A stretch of 18,022 bases of DNA from CAZIAK01 sp964537035 (GTDB lineage: Bacteria; Planctomycetota; B15-G4): positions 1 to 18,022 of the forward strand of contig CAZIAK010000067.1 of assembly GCA_964537035.1 (NCBI GenBank), read 5' to 3'. This document shows positions 7,754 to 15,683 of this stretch, piece by piece. Every line of letters starts with the position of its first letter. Within the stretch, counting starts at the first letter, position 1. The translations under genes and the position numbers were made by a program. Under the pieces are notes generated by a model, which was given only the letters and a program-made list of their open reading frames with translations, was not told the origin of the DNA and made no database searches.

Positions 7754-7761
7754 CTATTGAC
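7744..7761. promoter_or_regulatory. Candidate MarR operator A (overlaps -35)
   Basis: Two overlapping palindromes are visible: GACTAGTC (7744-7751, perfect) and GTCAA-CTA-TTGAC (7749-7761, perfect arms). They cover the putative -35 of the marR-type gene, the usual arrangement for autorepression. The TGACTAGTC core recurs as TGACTGGTC at site B. Confidence 0.55.
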
Positions 7762-7791
7762 ATGGTTATTTTGCTCTTGGGGAGCGCTTTC

Positions 7792-7905
7792 TCAGAGCTC
7801 GGGCTGGCTGTCGTGGTGGGCGGCGCCCATGCGGCCCAGCTCCCGAAACGGCCCGTAGCCGGCGCGGCGCTTGATGGCCCCGGACACGCCCTGAGGCAGC
7901 AGGTC
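7792..7905 (-). pseudogene. Possible C-terminal gene remnant (unrecognised)
   Basis: A minus-strand frame ending at TGA 7794-7792 reads DLLPQGVSGAIKRRAGYGPF, then RELGRMGAAHHDSQPEL. Nearly every codon ends in G or C, as in the real genes of this window, which suggests former coding. The frame is open only back to a stop at 7974-7972, inside the hairpin, and contains no start codon other than TTG. I do not recognise the protein. It may be the tail of a gene truncated at or near the hairpin, or chance. Confidence 0.25.
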
Positions 7906-7944
7906 GGAGGCCGACGGTTCTCTGCTGTTCCCACGCCCAAACGC

Positions 7945-7986
7945 CAACGACCGGCGTGAAGCTCGCTCGCTTCACGCCGGTCGTTG
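7945..7986. terminator. Perfect 18-bp hairpin downstream of the M16 operon
   Basis: CAACGACCGGCGTGAAGC (7945-7962) is the exact reverse complement of 7969-7986, with a 6-nt loop TCGCTC. It begins 63 nt past the stop codon of the second M16 gene, in its transcript direction. It would fold as a very stable stem in RNA from either strand. No T run follows on either side, so it is a non-canonical terminator or 3'-end-stabilising structure, or a palindromic repeat element. Confidence 0.6.
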
Positions 7987-8049
7987 AACTTGCCGCAGCC
8001 GAGGCTACGACGCGCCGTTGCTACGACGCCTGGCTGAACAGGTCGCCCA

Positions 8050-9546
8050 TCAGGGCCCTGTCGGCCCGCTCTCATCCATGGGCTCGCGGGTCATGGGGTC
8101 GAGCATGGGCAGGTGCTCGACGGTGCCATCGTAGAACTCACCCATGGACGCCCGACCTTCCAGGTCGCCGCCTTCGATCTCGTCCCAGTTGCCCACGACC
8201 ACGAGGGCCATGCCGTCCGCATCCAGGTGCTCGTTGGCCACGCGCTGCACGGCCGCTGCATCGACGGCCGCCACCCGGTCGCGCCAGGTGCGCCAGTGGT
8301 TGGGATCACGGCCTGTGAGCTCGTCGTTGACGAACACGCCGAGCATGGCGCTCTTGCTGGCGAAGCGCTGGGGGAAACCCTCGATGAGCGCGTTCTTGGC
8401 CACGTCGAGCTCTTCTTGCGTCACCGGCTCACTCTTGATGCGCTCGATCTCCTCGAAGATGAGCTTGGCGGCCAGGGCCACGGTGCGGTTCTTCGACTGG
8501 AAGAAGCCGAAGAACAGACCGGGGTAGTAGGTCGAGGCCTGCATCTGGGTCATGGCGGTGTAGGCCAGCCCCTCGTCGCTGCGCACCCGGTTGGTGACCC
8601 GGCTGGTGAAGCCGCCGCCGCCCAGGATGTCATTCATGATGCGCAGGGGGATGGCGTCCGGGTCGTCCCGCTGAATGCCGTGACCCATGATCAGCGTGGT
8701 GCCCTGGGGCATGTCGGCCTGGGTCGTGTCGGCGTGGAACATGCCCGGCTTGATGTTGTGCATGGGCAGGGGCGGCTCGGGGTTGCGGGGGCCGGCTTCC
8801 CAGCCCGCGAAGGCCTGGGTGAGCAACTCGAGAATCTCATCTGGCTCCACATCGCCCGTGACGGCCACGATCAGGTTGCCGGGATGGAAGATCTTGCCGT
8901 GCAGCTCGCGCATGGTCTCGGGGGTGATGCTCTCGATGGAGGCCTGGGTGGGCTCCCGAGTCGAGTAGTGATCCTCGCCGTAGGCCAGACGCCGAATGGT
9001 GGGCATGGCCACGCCCATGGGGTTGTCGTTGCGCTGCTTGAACGACTCGAGCACCTGATCTTTGTGGAGGCGCAGCTTGTCCTCGTCGAAGCCCGGGTTC
9101 AGGACCATGTCCATGAACAGGCCGAACGACTCGTCGAAGTTGGCCTTGAGGCAATCGAGGCTGGCCCCTGAGGTCTCGGAGCCCACGAAGGCCGACACGT
9201 TCGCCGCCAGGAAGGCCAGGCGCTCGTCGAGGGCGTCAGGGTCCATGGTGGTGGTGCCGCCCAGCCGCATCTGCGAACCGAGGGTGCCGGCGATGCCGGT
9301 CTGGTCAGGAGACTCAAGGTAGGCACCACCCTTGAAGGTGAAGCTGATGTCTACCAGGGGGAATTCGTGGCTGGGCACCACGTACACGGGCACGCCGTTG
9401 GCCAGCTGGTGCCGATACTCGGCGCCCGCTGGCGGGTTGAAATCGAGAGCAGGGTAATGGAGCTCGTCCGGGTGGCCGGGGATCTGCGCGCTGGTCGTCA
9501 CGGCCAGCAGGGCCAGGGCGGCGAGTGTCTTGGTGATCGTCTTCAT
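8050..9546 (-). CDS. M16-family peptidase homologue lacking the HxxEH motif (inactive subunit)
   Basis: A 498-residue exported member of the insulinase/pitrilysin (M16) superfamily with signal peptide MKTITKTLAALALLAVTTSA. The N-terminal half shows the fold (YRHQLANGVPVYVVPSHEFP, VDISFTFKGGAYLE), but where the zinc motif should follow GIA the sequence is GTLGS (87-91), so both His ligands and the catalytic Glu are missing. The C-terminal half retains the substrate-binding hallmark, FTSRVTNRVRSDEGLAYTA, comparable to the R/Y pair of M16 enzymes. Known bacterial M16 pairs and mitochondrial processing peptidase combine one active and one inactive chain, and this protein fits the inactive partner. 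It starts 32 nt after the stop of the active-type gene, so the two are almost certainly cotranscribed. An 18-bp hairpin lies downstream. Expected location: periplasm or outside. Confidence 0.92.
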   Translation of the reverse strand: MKTITKTLAALALLAVTTSAQIPGHPDELHYPALDFNPPAGAEYRHQLANGVPVYVVPSHEFPLVDISFTFKGGAYLESPDQTGIAGTLGSQMRLGGTTTMDPDALDERLAFLAANVSAFVGSETSGASLDCLKANFDESFGLFMDMVLNPGFDEDKLRLHKDQVLESFKQRNDNPMGVAMPTIRRLAYGEDHYSTREPTQASIESITPETMRELHGKIFHPGNLIVAVTGDVEPDEILELLTQAFAGWEAGPRNPEPPLPMHNIKPGMFHADTTQADMPQGTTLIMGHGIQRDDPDAIPLRIMNDILGGGGFTSRVTNRVRSDEGLAYTAMTQMQASTYYPGLFFGFFQSKNRTVALAAKLIFEEIERIKSEPVTQEELDVAKNALIEGFPQRFASKSAMLGVFVNDELTGRDPNHWRTWRDRVAAVDAAAVQRVANEHLDADGMALVVVGNWDEIEGGDLEGRASMGEFYDGTVEHLPMLDPMTREPMDESGPTGP

Positions 9547-9578
9547 CGTTCTTGTTCTTTCTCGTCGTGGACCTGGGT

Positions 9579-11348
9579 TCAGTCTTCGGAGTCGGTGCCG
9601 AGATCGGCGAGTCGCGAGTTCAGCTCTTGCACGATGTACTCGAGCATGGGCTTGATCTCGGGCGGCACCATGGCCAACTGACCTTCGATCTGGGGGACGA
9701 TGCCGTTGATCATGGCCATCTTGGCCTCCGCATCGCCGAGGGCACTCAACTGCTCATCGATGCCAGCGAGCATGCCCTGCGCTTGCGCCTGCATCTCGGG
9801 CTCGAGGGAGGCCAGTAGCTCGTCCTCGGGCTCAGAGCCTTCGAAGCGAGTGTAGGTCGCCACGCAGCTGTTGTTCGGCACCAGGTACTCGTTGGCCACA
9901 CGCATGATGTCCTCGGCGGTCACCGCAGCCATGGCCTTCGGACCCTCGTTGATGAACTTCCAGCTACGGCTGGCCTCGAAGAAGCCCAACTGCAGGCGCA
10001 GGAAGTTGTTGCTCTGCAGCTGACGGTAGCTGTCCGCAGCGACGCGGTTCTTGACCTTCTGCAGCTCTTCGTCGCCCACGGGCTCGGTCTGCATGGTGCT
10101 CACGATGTCGTACCAGGCCGCTTCGAGGTCGGCCGGAGTGGCCTCACCCTTGGTGCGCGCGCTGAACGAGAACGACCCGCCGTACTTGCGCGTGTCCTGC
10201 GAAGCCCGGGCGCCCGCGGCGATCTCGAGCCCATCGACAAGGCCCTTGTAGAGCCGGCCCGTGCGGCTGTTGAGCACTTCGACCAGCACCTCAAGGGCGT
10301 AGCTGTCGTGGTGCATGAAGGGCACCGAGTGGTAGCGCACTTCGACTTGGTTCTGACACTCGCACTCGCCGTCTAGCCGCTTGGAGCCGGTCTGGGGCAT
10401 CTCAAGAGTGACCATGGGCGGCGGCGGGGTCTCGCCCCGGGGGATGCGCCCGAAGTACCGCGTCACCAGCTCTTTCGCCTGCTCAAGCTCGAAGTCACCG
10501 ACCACCACACCCACCAGGTTGTTGGGCCGGTAGTGGATGTTGAAGTAGGCGTCGAAGTCTTCGCGGGTGTAGCTGTTCAGGTCCGTGGGCCAGCCGATCA
10601 CTGACCAGCTGTAGGGAGAACTCTGCCAGAACATCGCGTCGAACTGCTCGTCAAGCACACCTGTGGGGGACGACTCGAGGCGCATGCGCCGCTCTTCGTG
10701 GACCACATCGCGCTCGCTGTAGAACTCGCGGAAGACCGAGTCGGCCAGACGGTCAGATTCCATCCAGGCCCACAGCTCGATCTTGTTGCTGGGCAGGTCG
10801 ATGAAATAGAAGGTGAGGTCGTTGGTGGTGAAGGCGTTCATGCCTCGCCCACCTTCGGCAGAGTAGATGCTGTCGAACTCGTTCTTGACGATGACCTCGC
10901 CGTGCTCCTCCATGATCTGCTTGAGCTCGGCCCGCAGGGCGATCAGCTCAGGCGTGTCGTTGGCCGGGTCCCAGGGGTCGTCGATCTCGCCCGCCAGGAA
11001 GCGGTCGTACTGCCCGCCCCAAGAGAGCGCGTTGATCTTTCGCTTCACCGCCTGCTGGCGATCCATGAACTCGGCGTCGAGCACGGGGTCGCGGGTGCCC
11101 ACCGTCGTGGTGCCCTTGAACATCATGTGCTCGAAGAAGTGGCTGATGCCCGTGATGCCCGGACGCTCGTTCACCGAGCCGACCTTGGCCACCCAGCCGA
11201 CCGAGATCGTGTTGGGTTCTTCGTAGCGGGGGAGCAGCAAGAACTTCATGCCGTTGTCGAGCGTGAACTCTTCGACTTCGACGTTCTGTGCGCTGGCGAA
11301 TGAGCAGAGCAGGGCCAGGGCCATCAAGCCCCGTGGCAGTGGTGCCAT
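9579..11348 (-). CDS. M16-family zinc metallopeptidase (active subunit)
   Basis: A 589-residue exported insulinase-like peptidase. The ATG at 11348 is chosen over an in-frame upstream one at 11396 because GAGGA lies about 6 nt before it and it starts a clean signal peptide (MAPLPRGLMALALLCSFASA). The inverted zinc motif is intact: HFFEH at 70-74 (H70, E73 catalytic, H74) within GITGISHFFEHMMFKGT. The downstream glutamates are E212 and E219 in YSERDVVHEER. Spacing from H74 to E219 is 145 residues, against about 76 in standard M16 enzymes, owing to a ~70-residue, mainly helical and charged insert (about 92-160). The C-terminal half has the second M16 module, then a Glu/Met-rich helical tail. 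It is the first gene of a two-gene operon with the motif-less subunit, and the pair probably forms a heterodimer degrading exported peptides. Confidence 0.94.
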   Translation of the reverse strand: MAPLPRGLMALALLCSFASAQNVEVEEFTLDNGMKFLLLPRYEEPNTISVGWVAKVGSVNERPGITGISHFFEHMMFKGTTTVGTRDPVLDAEFMDRQQAVKRKINALSWGGQYDRFLAGEIDDPWDPANDTPELIALRAELKQIMEEHGEVIVKNEFDSIYSAEGGRGMNAFTTNDLTFYFIDLPSNKIELWAWMESDRLADSVFREFYSERDVVHEERRMRLESSPTGVLDEQFDAMFWQSSPYSWSVIGWPTDLNSYTREDFDAYFNIHYRPNNLVGVVVGDFELEQAKELVTRYFGRIPRGETPPPPMVTLEMPQTGSKRLDGECECQNQVEVRYHSVPFMHHDSYALEVLVEVLNSRTGRLYKGLVDGLEIAAGARASQDTRKYGGSFSFSARTKGEATPADLEAAWYDIVSTMQTEPVGDEELQKVKNRVAADSYRQLQSNNFLRLQLGFFEASRSWKFINEGPKAMAAVTAEDIMRVANEYLVPNNSCVATYTRFEGSEPEDELLASLEPEMQAQAQGMLAGIDEQLSALGDAEAKMAMINGIVPQIEGQLAMVPPEIKPMLEYIVQELNSRLADLGTDSED

Positions 11349-11523
11349 GGTCGTTCCTCGGGTAGACGTGCAAGGCGGATGTTGGTGAGACGGCATTACG
11401 GGCCGAGTCTACCGATCGCAGCGGGGGTTCGCCGAGGGGCAGCTTGGTGTCCTGTGGTTCGGGCCTGTGTTCAGGAGGTGTGCGGCGTTCCAGAGTTCGA
11501 AACAACCCATGCGCCGGGCGACC

Positions 11524-12405
11524 TCAGCTCCGCACCCAACGTCCGCACAGTCCCGCCGGGAGCAGCCGATCGCTGTCCTCTTGCGGCAGGGCCAGCTCGC
11601 CAGCGGTGACCACGCCAGGGCCCAGATCTCCCAGCATGTTCAGGAAGGCCAGGGGCGAGGTGCCCACCGCGTAGCAGGACAGCACCAGAAACGCGGCCTC
11701 ATTGGAGAGCAGCTCGCCACAGGCCTCCAGCAGCTCCACGATCTGCTCCTCGAAGACCCACTTCTCGCCATCCGGGCCCCGGCCATAGGGCGGGGGATCG
11801 AGCAGGATGCCCTCGTAGTGCTTGCCCCTGCGGATCTCCCGCCGCACGAACGACAGGGCGTCGTCCTGGATCCAGCGCACCGCATCGCCGGGCAGGCCCG
11901 ACAGCTTGGCGTTCTCCCGGGCCCAGCGCAGGCTCGGCTTGCTGGCGTCCACGTGGGTCACGAAGGCTCCGGCCTGGCTGGCGAAGACCGTGGCCGCGCC
12001 GGTGTAGGCGAAGAGGTTCAGCAGGCGAGGCCGCTGCTCGTTCTGAGACAGCTTCTCGATCTGCTCCGCGGTCCAGAGCCAGTTGGCCGCCTGTTCTGGA
12101 AACAGGCCGATGTGCTTGAACGGCGTGGGGCGCAGGGCCAGCTTCGCTCCACGGTGAGAGAAGGCCCAATCCTCCGGGGCGGCCTGGCCCTTGGTGCGCC
12201 ACCGTCCGCCCCGGTCGCTCTCTCTCTCGAAGACGAGGTCGGCCTGATCCCACAGCTCGGGGCCGAGCAGCGGTCGCCACATGGCCTGGGGATCAGGGCG
12301 CCGCAGCACCAGGCCGCAGACCCGTTCGAGCTTCTCCCCGTGGCCGCAATCCAGCAGCTGGTAGTGGTCGAGTGGGTCGTGAGGGAAGACGGTCAGGGTC
12401 GGCAT
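11524..12405 (-). CDS. RlmI/COG1092-like SAM-dependent methyltransferase
   Basis: A 293-residue cytoplasmic class I methyltransferase, probably acting on rRNA. Diagnostic blocks are FKHIGLFPEQAANW (96-109, family-specific), NLFAYTG (130-136, SAM motif I), VDASK (152-156, acidic end of beta 2), DDALSFVRRE (181-190, motif III region) and LLDPPPYGRG (201-210, motif IV with the DPP(P) loop). A later LSCYA matches the (T/S)-C position of RlmI-type enzymes. The N-terminal PUA domain of E. coli RlmI is missing; this shorter form is common in other phyla, so I do not assign a gene symbol. It is divergent from the CRTAC1-type gene (197-nt gap) and lies 175 nt upstream of the M16 operon on the same strand. 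No ribosome-binding site is evident before the ATG; a C7 run sits directly upstream. Confidence 0.92.
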   Translation of the reverse strand: MPTLTVFPHDPLDHYQLLDCGHGEKLERVCGLVLRRPDPQAMWRPLLGPELWDQADLVFERESDRGGRWRTKGQAAPEDWAFSHRGAKLALRPTPFKHIGLFPEQAANWLWTAEQIEKLSQNEQRPRLLNLFAYTGAATVFASQAGAFVTHVDASKPSLRWARENAKLSGLPGDAVRWIQDDALSFVRREIRRGKHYEGILLDPPPYGRGPDGEKWVFEEQIVELLEACGELLSNEAAFLVLSCYAVGTSPLAFLNMLGDLGPGVVTAGELALPQEDSDRLLPAGLCGRWVRS

Positions 12406-12513
12406 GGGGGGGATGATGCCAGGGCGCGCCCCGCCCTGTCCCCAGGTTTTGGCTCGCTCGCCGAAGGTTGGCGGGCCGAGGCGGTGGCGGCTCTAAACGC
12501 CCTCGCTGGCCCG

Positions 12514-12522
12514 TGATACACT
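12514..12522 (+). promoter_or_regulatory. Candidate extended -10 for the CRTAC1-TPR pair
   Basis: TGATACACT fits the extended -10 pattern TGnTAnnnT (TACACT matches TATAAT at four of six positions) in the divergent gap, 80 nt before the GTG start. There is no clear -35 at normal spacing. An alternative TTGGCG-18-TCTAAA lies just upstream. Confidence 0.28.
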
Positions 12523-12602
12523 CCTCGATGACTTTTCCGTGACCTCGAGAGGCCCAAGGGGGGCCCTGTCGCGACGAAGCCGGGCACGCAGGATTCACCA
12601 CT

Positions 12603-14447
12603 GTGTTTACAGCAGTCTGTCCACAGCCAAACTCCGCGCATGGCTGCCGATTCGGCCTCTTGCCAGGCCTTCTGGCGCCTTTGCTGGTCGGGTTGCTGAC
12701 GGGTTGGTGCCAGGCCTTGCAGGTGGCCGATCTGGCACAGGTCGATCGGCCTCAGACTTTTGTGCGCAGCGACACCACAGCTGAGGCCCAGGGCCTGTCG
12801 GGTGTGGCCTTGCGCGCCGTGCCCGCCGCAGACCGGGGCGTCGCCTTCGTCCACCGCTCGGGAGCCGTGGGCGCAGACAAGCGCTTCATGATCGAGTGCG
12901 TCGGTGCGGGCCTGGGCCTGGTCGATGTGGATGCAGACGGCGATCTCGACCTCTACTTGGTGCAAGGTGGCGAGGTCGACCGGCGAGGCCACGTGCGCAC
13001 GGGTGAGGCGTCCGGCGATGCTCTTTACCTCAATGACGGTCGGGGACACTTCGTTGACGCCGGCGAGAGCGCTGGCGAACTCGCCGACGGCTTCGGTTTC
13101 GGCATCGCCGCGGCTGACGTCGATGGCGACGGCGACGAAGACCTGCTGATCACGCAGCTCGGCCAGAACCAGCTGCTGCTCAGCGACGGCAGCGGGGGCT
13201 TCGCCCAGGCTTCTCACGCACAAGGACTGGCGGGATCCCCAGACGACTGGTCCATGGCGGCAGCGTTCGGCGACGCCGACATCGACGGCGACCTCGACGT
13301 CTACGTGACCAACTATCTGGCCCACGACCTGGAGCACGTCATGCTCACGGGCACACCTTGTCGCTGGCTCGGTTGTGAGGTTCCTTGCGGGCCGGCAGGG
13401 CTGACGCCCCAGGCAGATCGCTTCTTCATCAACGACGGCAGCGGACACTTCGAAGATGTGACGGACGACTGCGGCCTGGGTGACGTGGCTCCGGGCTACG
13501 CCTTTCAGGTGGTCTTCGCCGACCTCGACGGAGACGTGGACCTCGACCTGTTCGTGGCCAACGACTCCGTGCCCAACACCTTCTTCGTCAACAAGGGCCC
13601 CGGTGACGATGGTCGTCCACGCTTTGCCGAGCAGGGCATGCGCGCGGGCCTGGCCCTCTCTGCCATGGGCAAGGAGCAGGCGGGCATGGGTGTGGCCCTC
13701 GGCGACGTGGACGGCGACCTGCTGCCGGACATGGTCATGACCAACTTCAGCCGGGAGCACAATGCGTTGTTCCTCAACGCCTCCATGCCCGGCATGGGCG
13801 CGCTCTTCTTCGACGAGAGCGGCTCGGGCGGCATCGGCCGCCCGTCCTACTTCGACCTGGGCTGGGGCGCCACCCTCTTCGACGTCGAACTCGACGGCGA
13901 TCTGGATCTCTTCGTGAGCAACGGCCACATCTATCCCCAGGTCGCTGGTTGCGAGATCAGCCAGGTGGCCTTTGGTCAGCAAGACCGTCTGTCCCTGCAG
14001 GTCAAGAGCGGGCGCTTCGAGCCCGGGCCCGAGGTGCAGCTGGGCGAGGCGTTGGCCAGCCGCGGCCTGGCTGCTGGCGACCTCGATGGCGACGGTGACA
14101 TCGACCTGGTCAGCAGCACGTTGGACAGCGCGCCGGTGTTCGTCATCAACGAGAGCACACGGGCAGGGCATTGGTTGTCCGTAGAGCTGCTGCCGGTTCT
14201 CGATGCGGTGGGTGCGACGGTGACCATCGAGAGCGGCGCTGGCGACGACGTGGTGAGCCAGCGGCGCGCCGTGGTACGCGGCAGCTCGTTCCTCTGCACC
14301 GAAGATCGGCGTGTGCACTTCGGGGTGGCCGACGGCGCGCCCGTGACCGTGCAGGTGACCTGGCCCGACGGCACCGTCGAGAGCCACGCAGAGGTCGCCC
14401 TCGATCAGAGAGTGACCTTGTCCAGAGGGCAGGCTCGCCAGCGATGA
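12603..14447 (+). CDS. CRTAC1-type exported FG-GAP/VCBS protein with ASPIC/UnbV domain
   Basis: A 614-residue secreted beta-propeller-type protein. The start is GTG at 12603: the frame opens at 12543 without another good start, AGGA lies 9 nt upstream, and it yields a signal peptide with hydrophobic core GLLPGLLAPLLVGLLTGW ending CQA. Seven Asp-rich calcium loops of the FG-GAP type begin near residues 108 (DVDADGDLDLY), 172, 224, 307, 368, 427 and 493 (DLDGDGDIDLV), enough for a seven-bladed propeller. The conserved cysteine block of this family (TPCRWLGCEVPCGPAGL) lies between loops 3 and 4. The C-terminal ASPIC/UnbV domain (~540-605) shows GSSFLCTEDRRVHFGVAD and VTVQVTWPDG. The biochemical role of such proteins is unsettled; adhesion or surface-polymer binding is inferred. 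Its last codons overlap the TPR gene by ATGA. Confidence 0.92.
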   Translation: MFTAVCPQPNSAHGCRFGLLPGLLAPLLVGLLTGWCQALQVADLAQVDRPQTFVRSDTTAEAQGLSGVALRAVPAADRGVAFVHRSGAVGADKRFMIECVGAGLGLVDVDADGDLDLYLVQGGEVDRRGHVRTGEASGDALYLNDGRGHFVDAGESAGELADGFGFGIAAADVDGDGDEDLLITQLGQNQLLLSDGSGGFAQASHAQGLAGSPDDWSMAAAFGDADIDGDLDVYVTNYLAHDLEHVMLTGTPCRWLGCEVPCGPAGLTPQADRFFINDGSGHFEDVTDDCGLGDVAPGYAFQVVFADLDGDVDLDLFVANDSVPNTFFVNKGPGDDGRPRFAEQGMRAGLALSAMGKEQAGMGVALGDVDGDLLPDMVMTNFSREHNALFLNASMPGMGALFFDESGSGGIGRPSYFDLGWGATLFDVELDGDLDLFVSNGHIYPQVAGCEISQVAFGQQDRLSLQVKSGRFEPGPEVQLGEALASRGLAAGDLDGDGDIDLVSSTLDSAPVFVINESTRAGHWLSVELLPVLDAVGATVTIESGAGDDVVSQRRAVVRGSSFLCTEDRRVHFGVADGAPVTVQVTWPDGTVESHAEVALDQRVTLSRGQARQR

Positions 14448-15601
14448 AGGGGCCGCTCGTGTGGGCCCTGGCGTTCGGATTGCTGGGATCGACGTGGTCG
14501 ACGGCCTGGGCTCAGAGTGTGGCTCTGCCCGGTGACCCTGGAGCGTTGGCCAAGGTCATGCGCCTGGCCCGACGGGACGGCGAGGCAGCCTCCATGCTCA
14601 AGAGCATGATCAAGGTCTCCTACAGGACCTTGCGGGACGAGCGGGTGCACGGCGAGCGCATGCAGTGCCTGCTCGATCTCGGCCGCTTCGACGAGGCGGA
14701 CGAGCTGGCCAAGGTCCTGGTGCCCCGCGAGGGTGGCCAGGCCATCCCCTTGGCAGTGGCCATGGCGCGCCTGACCTTTCGTCGAGGCGACCTGGACGCA
14801 GCGGAGCAGCTGCTCGCCCGGGTGCGTCAGACCAAACCCAAGCAGCTCGACCTGTCCGTGCTCGCCGTACGCATCGCCACCGCGCGGGGCGACTACAGCG
14901 GGGCGAGCCGCCTGCTGCAGGCGCTGCAGGCGTCGCTCCACGAAGGCCTGGCGGCTGATCTCGAGGTCGACATCGCCGTGGGGCATGGCGCCGAACTCAT
15001 GGCCGTCGAAGATCTGCTGGAGCGGGCCATCCCCCTGCTGCGCCGTGCCGTCGAGCTGGCTCCCGATCGTGTGGACGCTCGCGCCCTGTACGTGCGCGCG
15101 TTGGCCCGCTGGCAGCGATCCGAGCTGGCCGAGAGCGTGGCCCTCGATGGGCTCGAGGTGACGAAGGGGGCCGCCCGCGCCGACCTGCTCCACGCCCTGG
15201 GTTTCACCTATCTGGGCATTCACCGCGAGACCGAGGCGGTGGCCCTCTTCGAAGAGGCCTTGAGGTGGTCGCCAAGTCACAGCCTGGCACGGGTGGGCCT
15301 GGCCCGCTCGCGCTGGAAAGCAGGCGATGCGAAGGGCGCCCGTGAGCAGATCACACAGCTGCTCGCCTCAGACCCCGAGAACTTCGACGCCCTGCTGCTC
15401 CTCGCCGACATCGAGTCGTCGGTGGGCGATTGGGACAAGGCCGCAGACGCGTTGCAGGCCGTGCTGGACGTGAAGCCCCGGCACCTCAAGGGCCTCTGGC
15501 TGCTCTCCCGCGTACGCGCCCGCCAGCGCCGCCCGGACGAGGTGCAAGCGCTGGTCGACCGCTACGAGGCGCGCAAGCAGGTGCTGGCGGGGCGGAAGTA
15601 A
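14444..15601 (+). CDS. Exported TPR-repeat protein
   Basis: A 385-residue protein with signal peptide MKGPLVWALAFGLLGSTWST followed by AWAQS. The ATG at 14444 overlaps the stop of the CRTAC1-type gene (ATGA), implying translational coupling; the open frame upstream of it is only the shadow of that gene. After residue ~35 the protein is almost wholly helical with tandem TPR-like units: RFDEADELAKVLV (81-93), RRGDLDAAEQLLARV (113-127), GDYSGASRLLQAL (149-161), AIPLLRRAVELAPDRVDA (195-212), LGIHRETEAVALFEEALRWS (257-276), GDAKGAREQITQLLASDPEN (294-313) and GDWDKAADALQAVLDVKPRH (328-347). It is a protein-protein scaffold, exported. CRTAC1-type proteins are commonly next to TPR proteins in such genomes, so a shared complex is a reasonable inference. 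Confidence 0.9.
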   Translation: MKGPLVWALAFGLLGSTWSTAWAQSVALPGDPGALAKVMRLARRDGEAASMLKSMIKVSYRTLRDERVHGERMQCLLDLGRFDEADELAKVLVPREGGQAIPLAVAMARLTFRRGDLDAAEQLLARVRQTKPKQLDLSVLAVRIATARGDYSGASRLLQALQASLHEGLAADLEVDIAVGHGAELMAVEDLLERAIPLLRRAVELAPDRVDARALYVRALARWQRSELAESVALDGLEVTKGAARADLLHALGFTYLGIHRETEAVALFEEALRWSPSHSLARVGLARSRWKAGDAKGAREQITQLLASDPENFDALLLLADIESSVGDWDKAADALQAVLDVKPRHLKGLWLLSRVRARQRRPDEVQALVDRYEARKQVLAGRK

Positions 15602-15683
15602 GAAACTCATGCGATGGTCGCACTTCCAACGTGGATCATCATGAGGATGCAGAGAGGTTCTGTGACCTTTCTTGGAGTAGCGA

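Larger units (their letters stand above)
7762..8049. other. Intergenic stretch with hairpin and coding-like debris
   Basis: The region between the marR-type promoter and the end of the M16 operon. It contains the 7945-7986 hairpin and a minus-strand coding-like tail (7792-7905), listed separately. The plus-strand frame 7762-7959 starts at an ATG but has no recognisable product. The motif GCTACGACGC occurs twice close together just after the hairpin. I see no intact gene here. Confidence 0.5.

Noticed and set aside
12393..14387. 664-residue minus-strand ORF opposite the CRTAC1-type gene
   Set aside because: Shadow of the Asp-rich repeats (reads as Val/His/Glu repeats); no coherent fold or signal.
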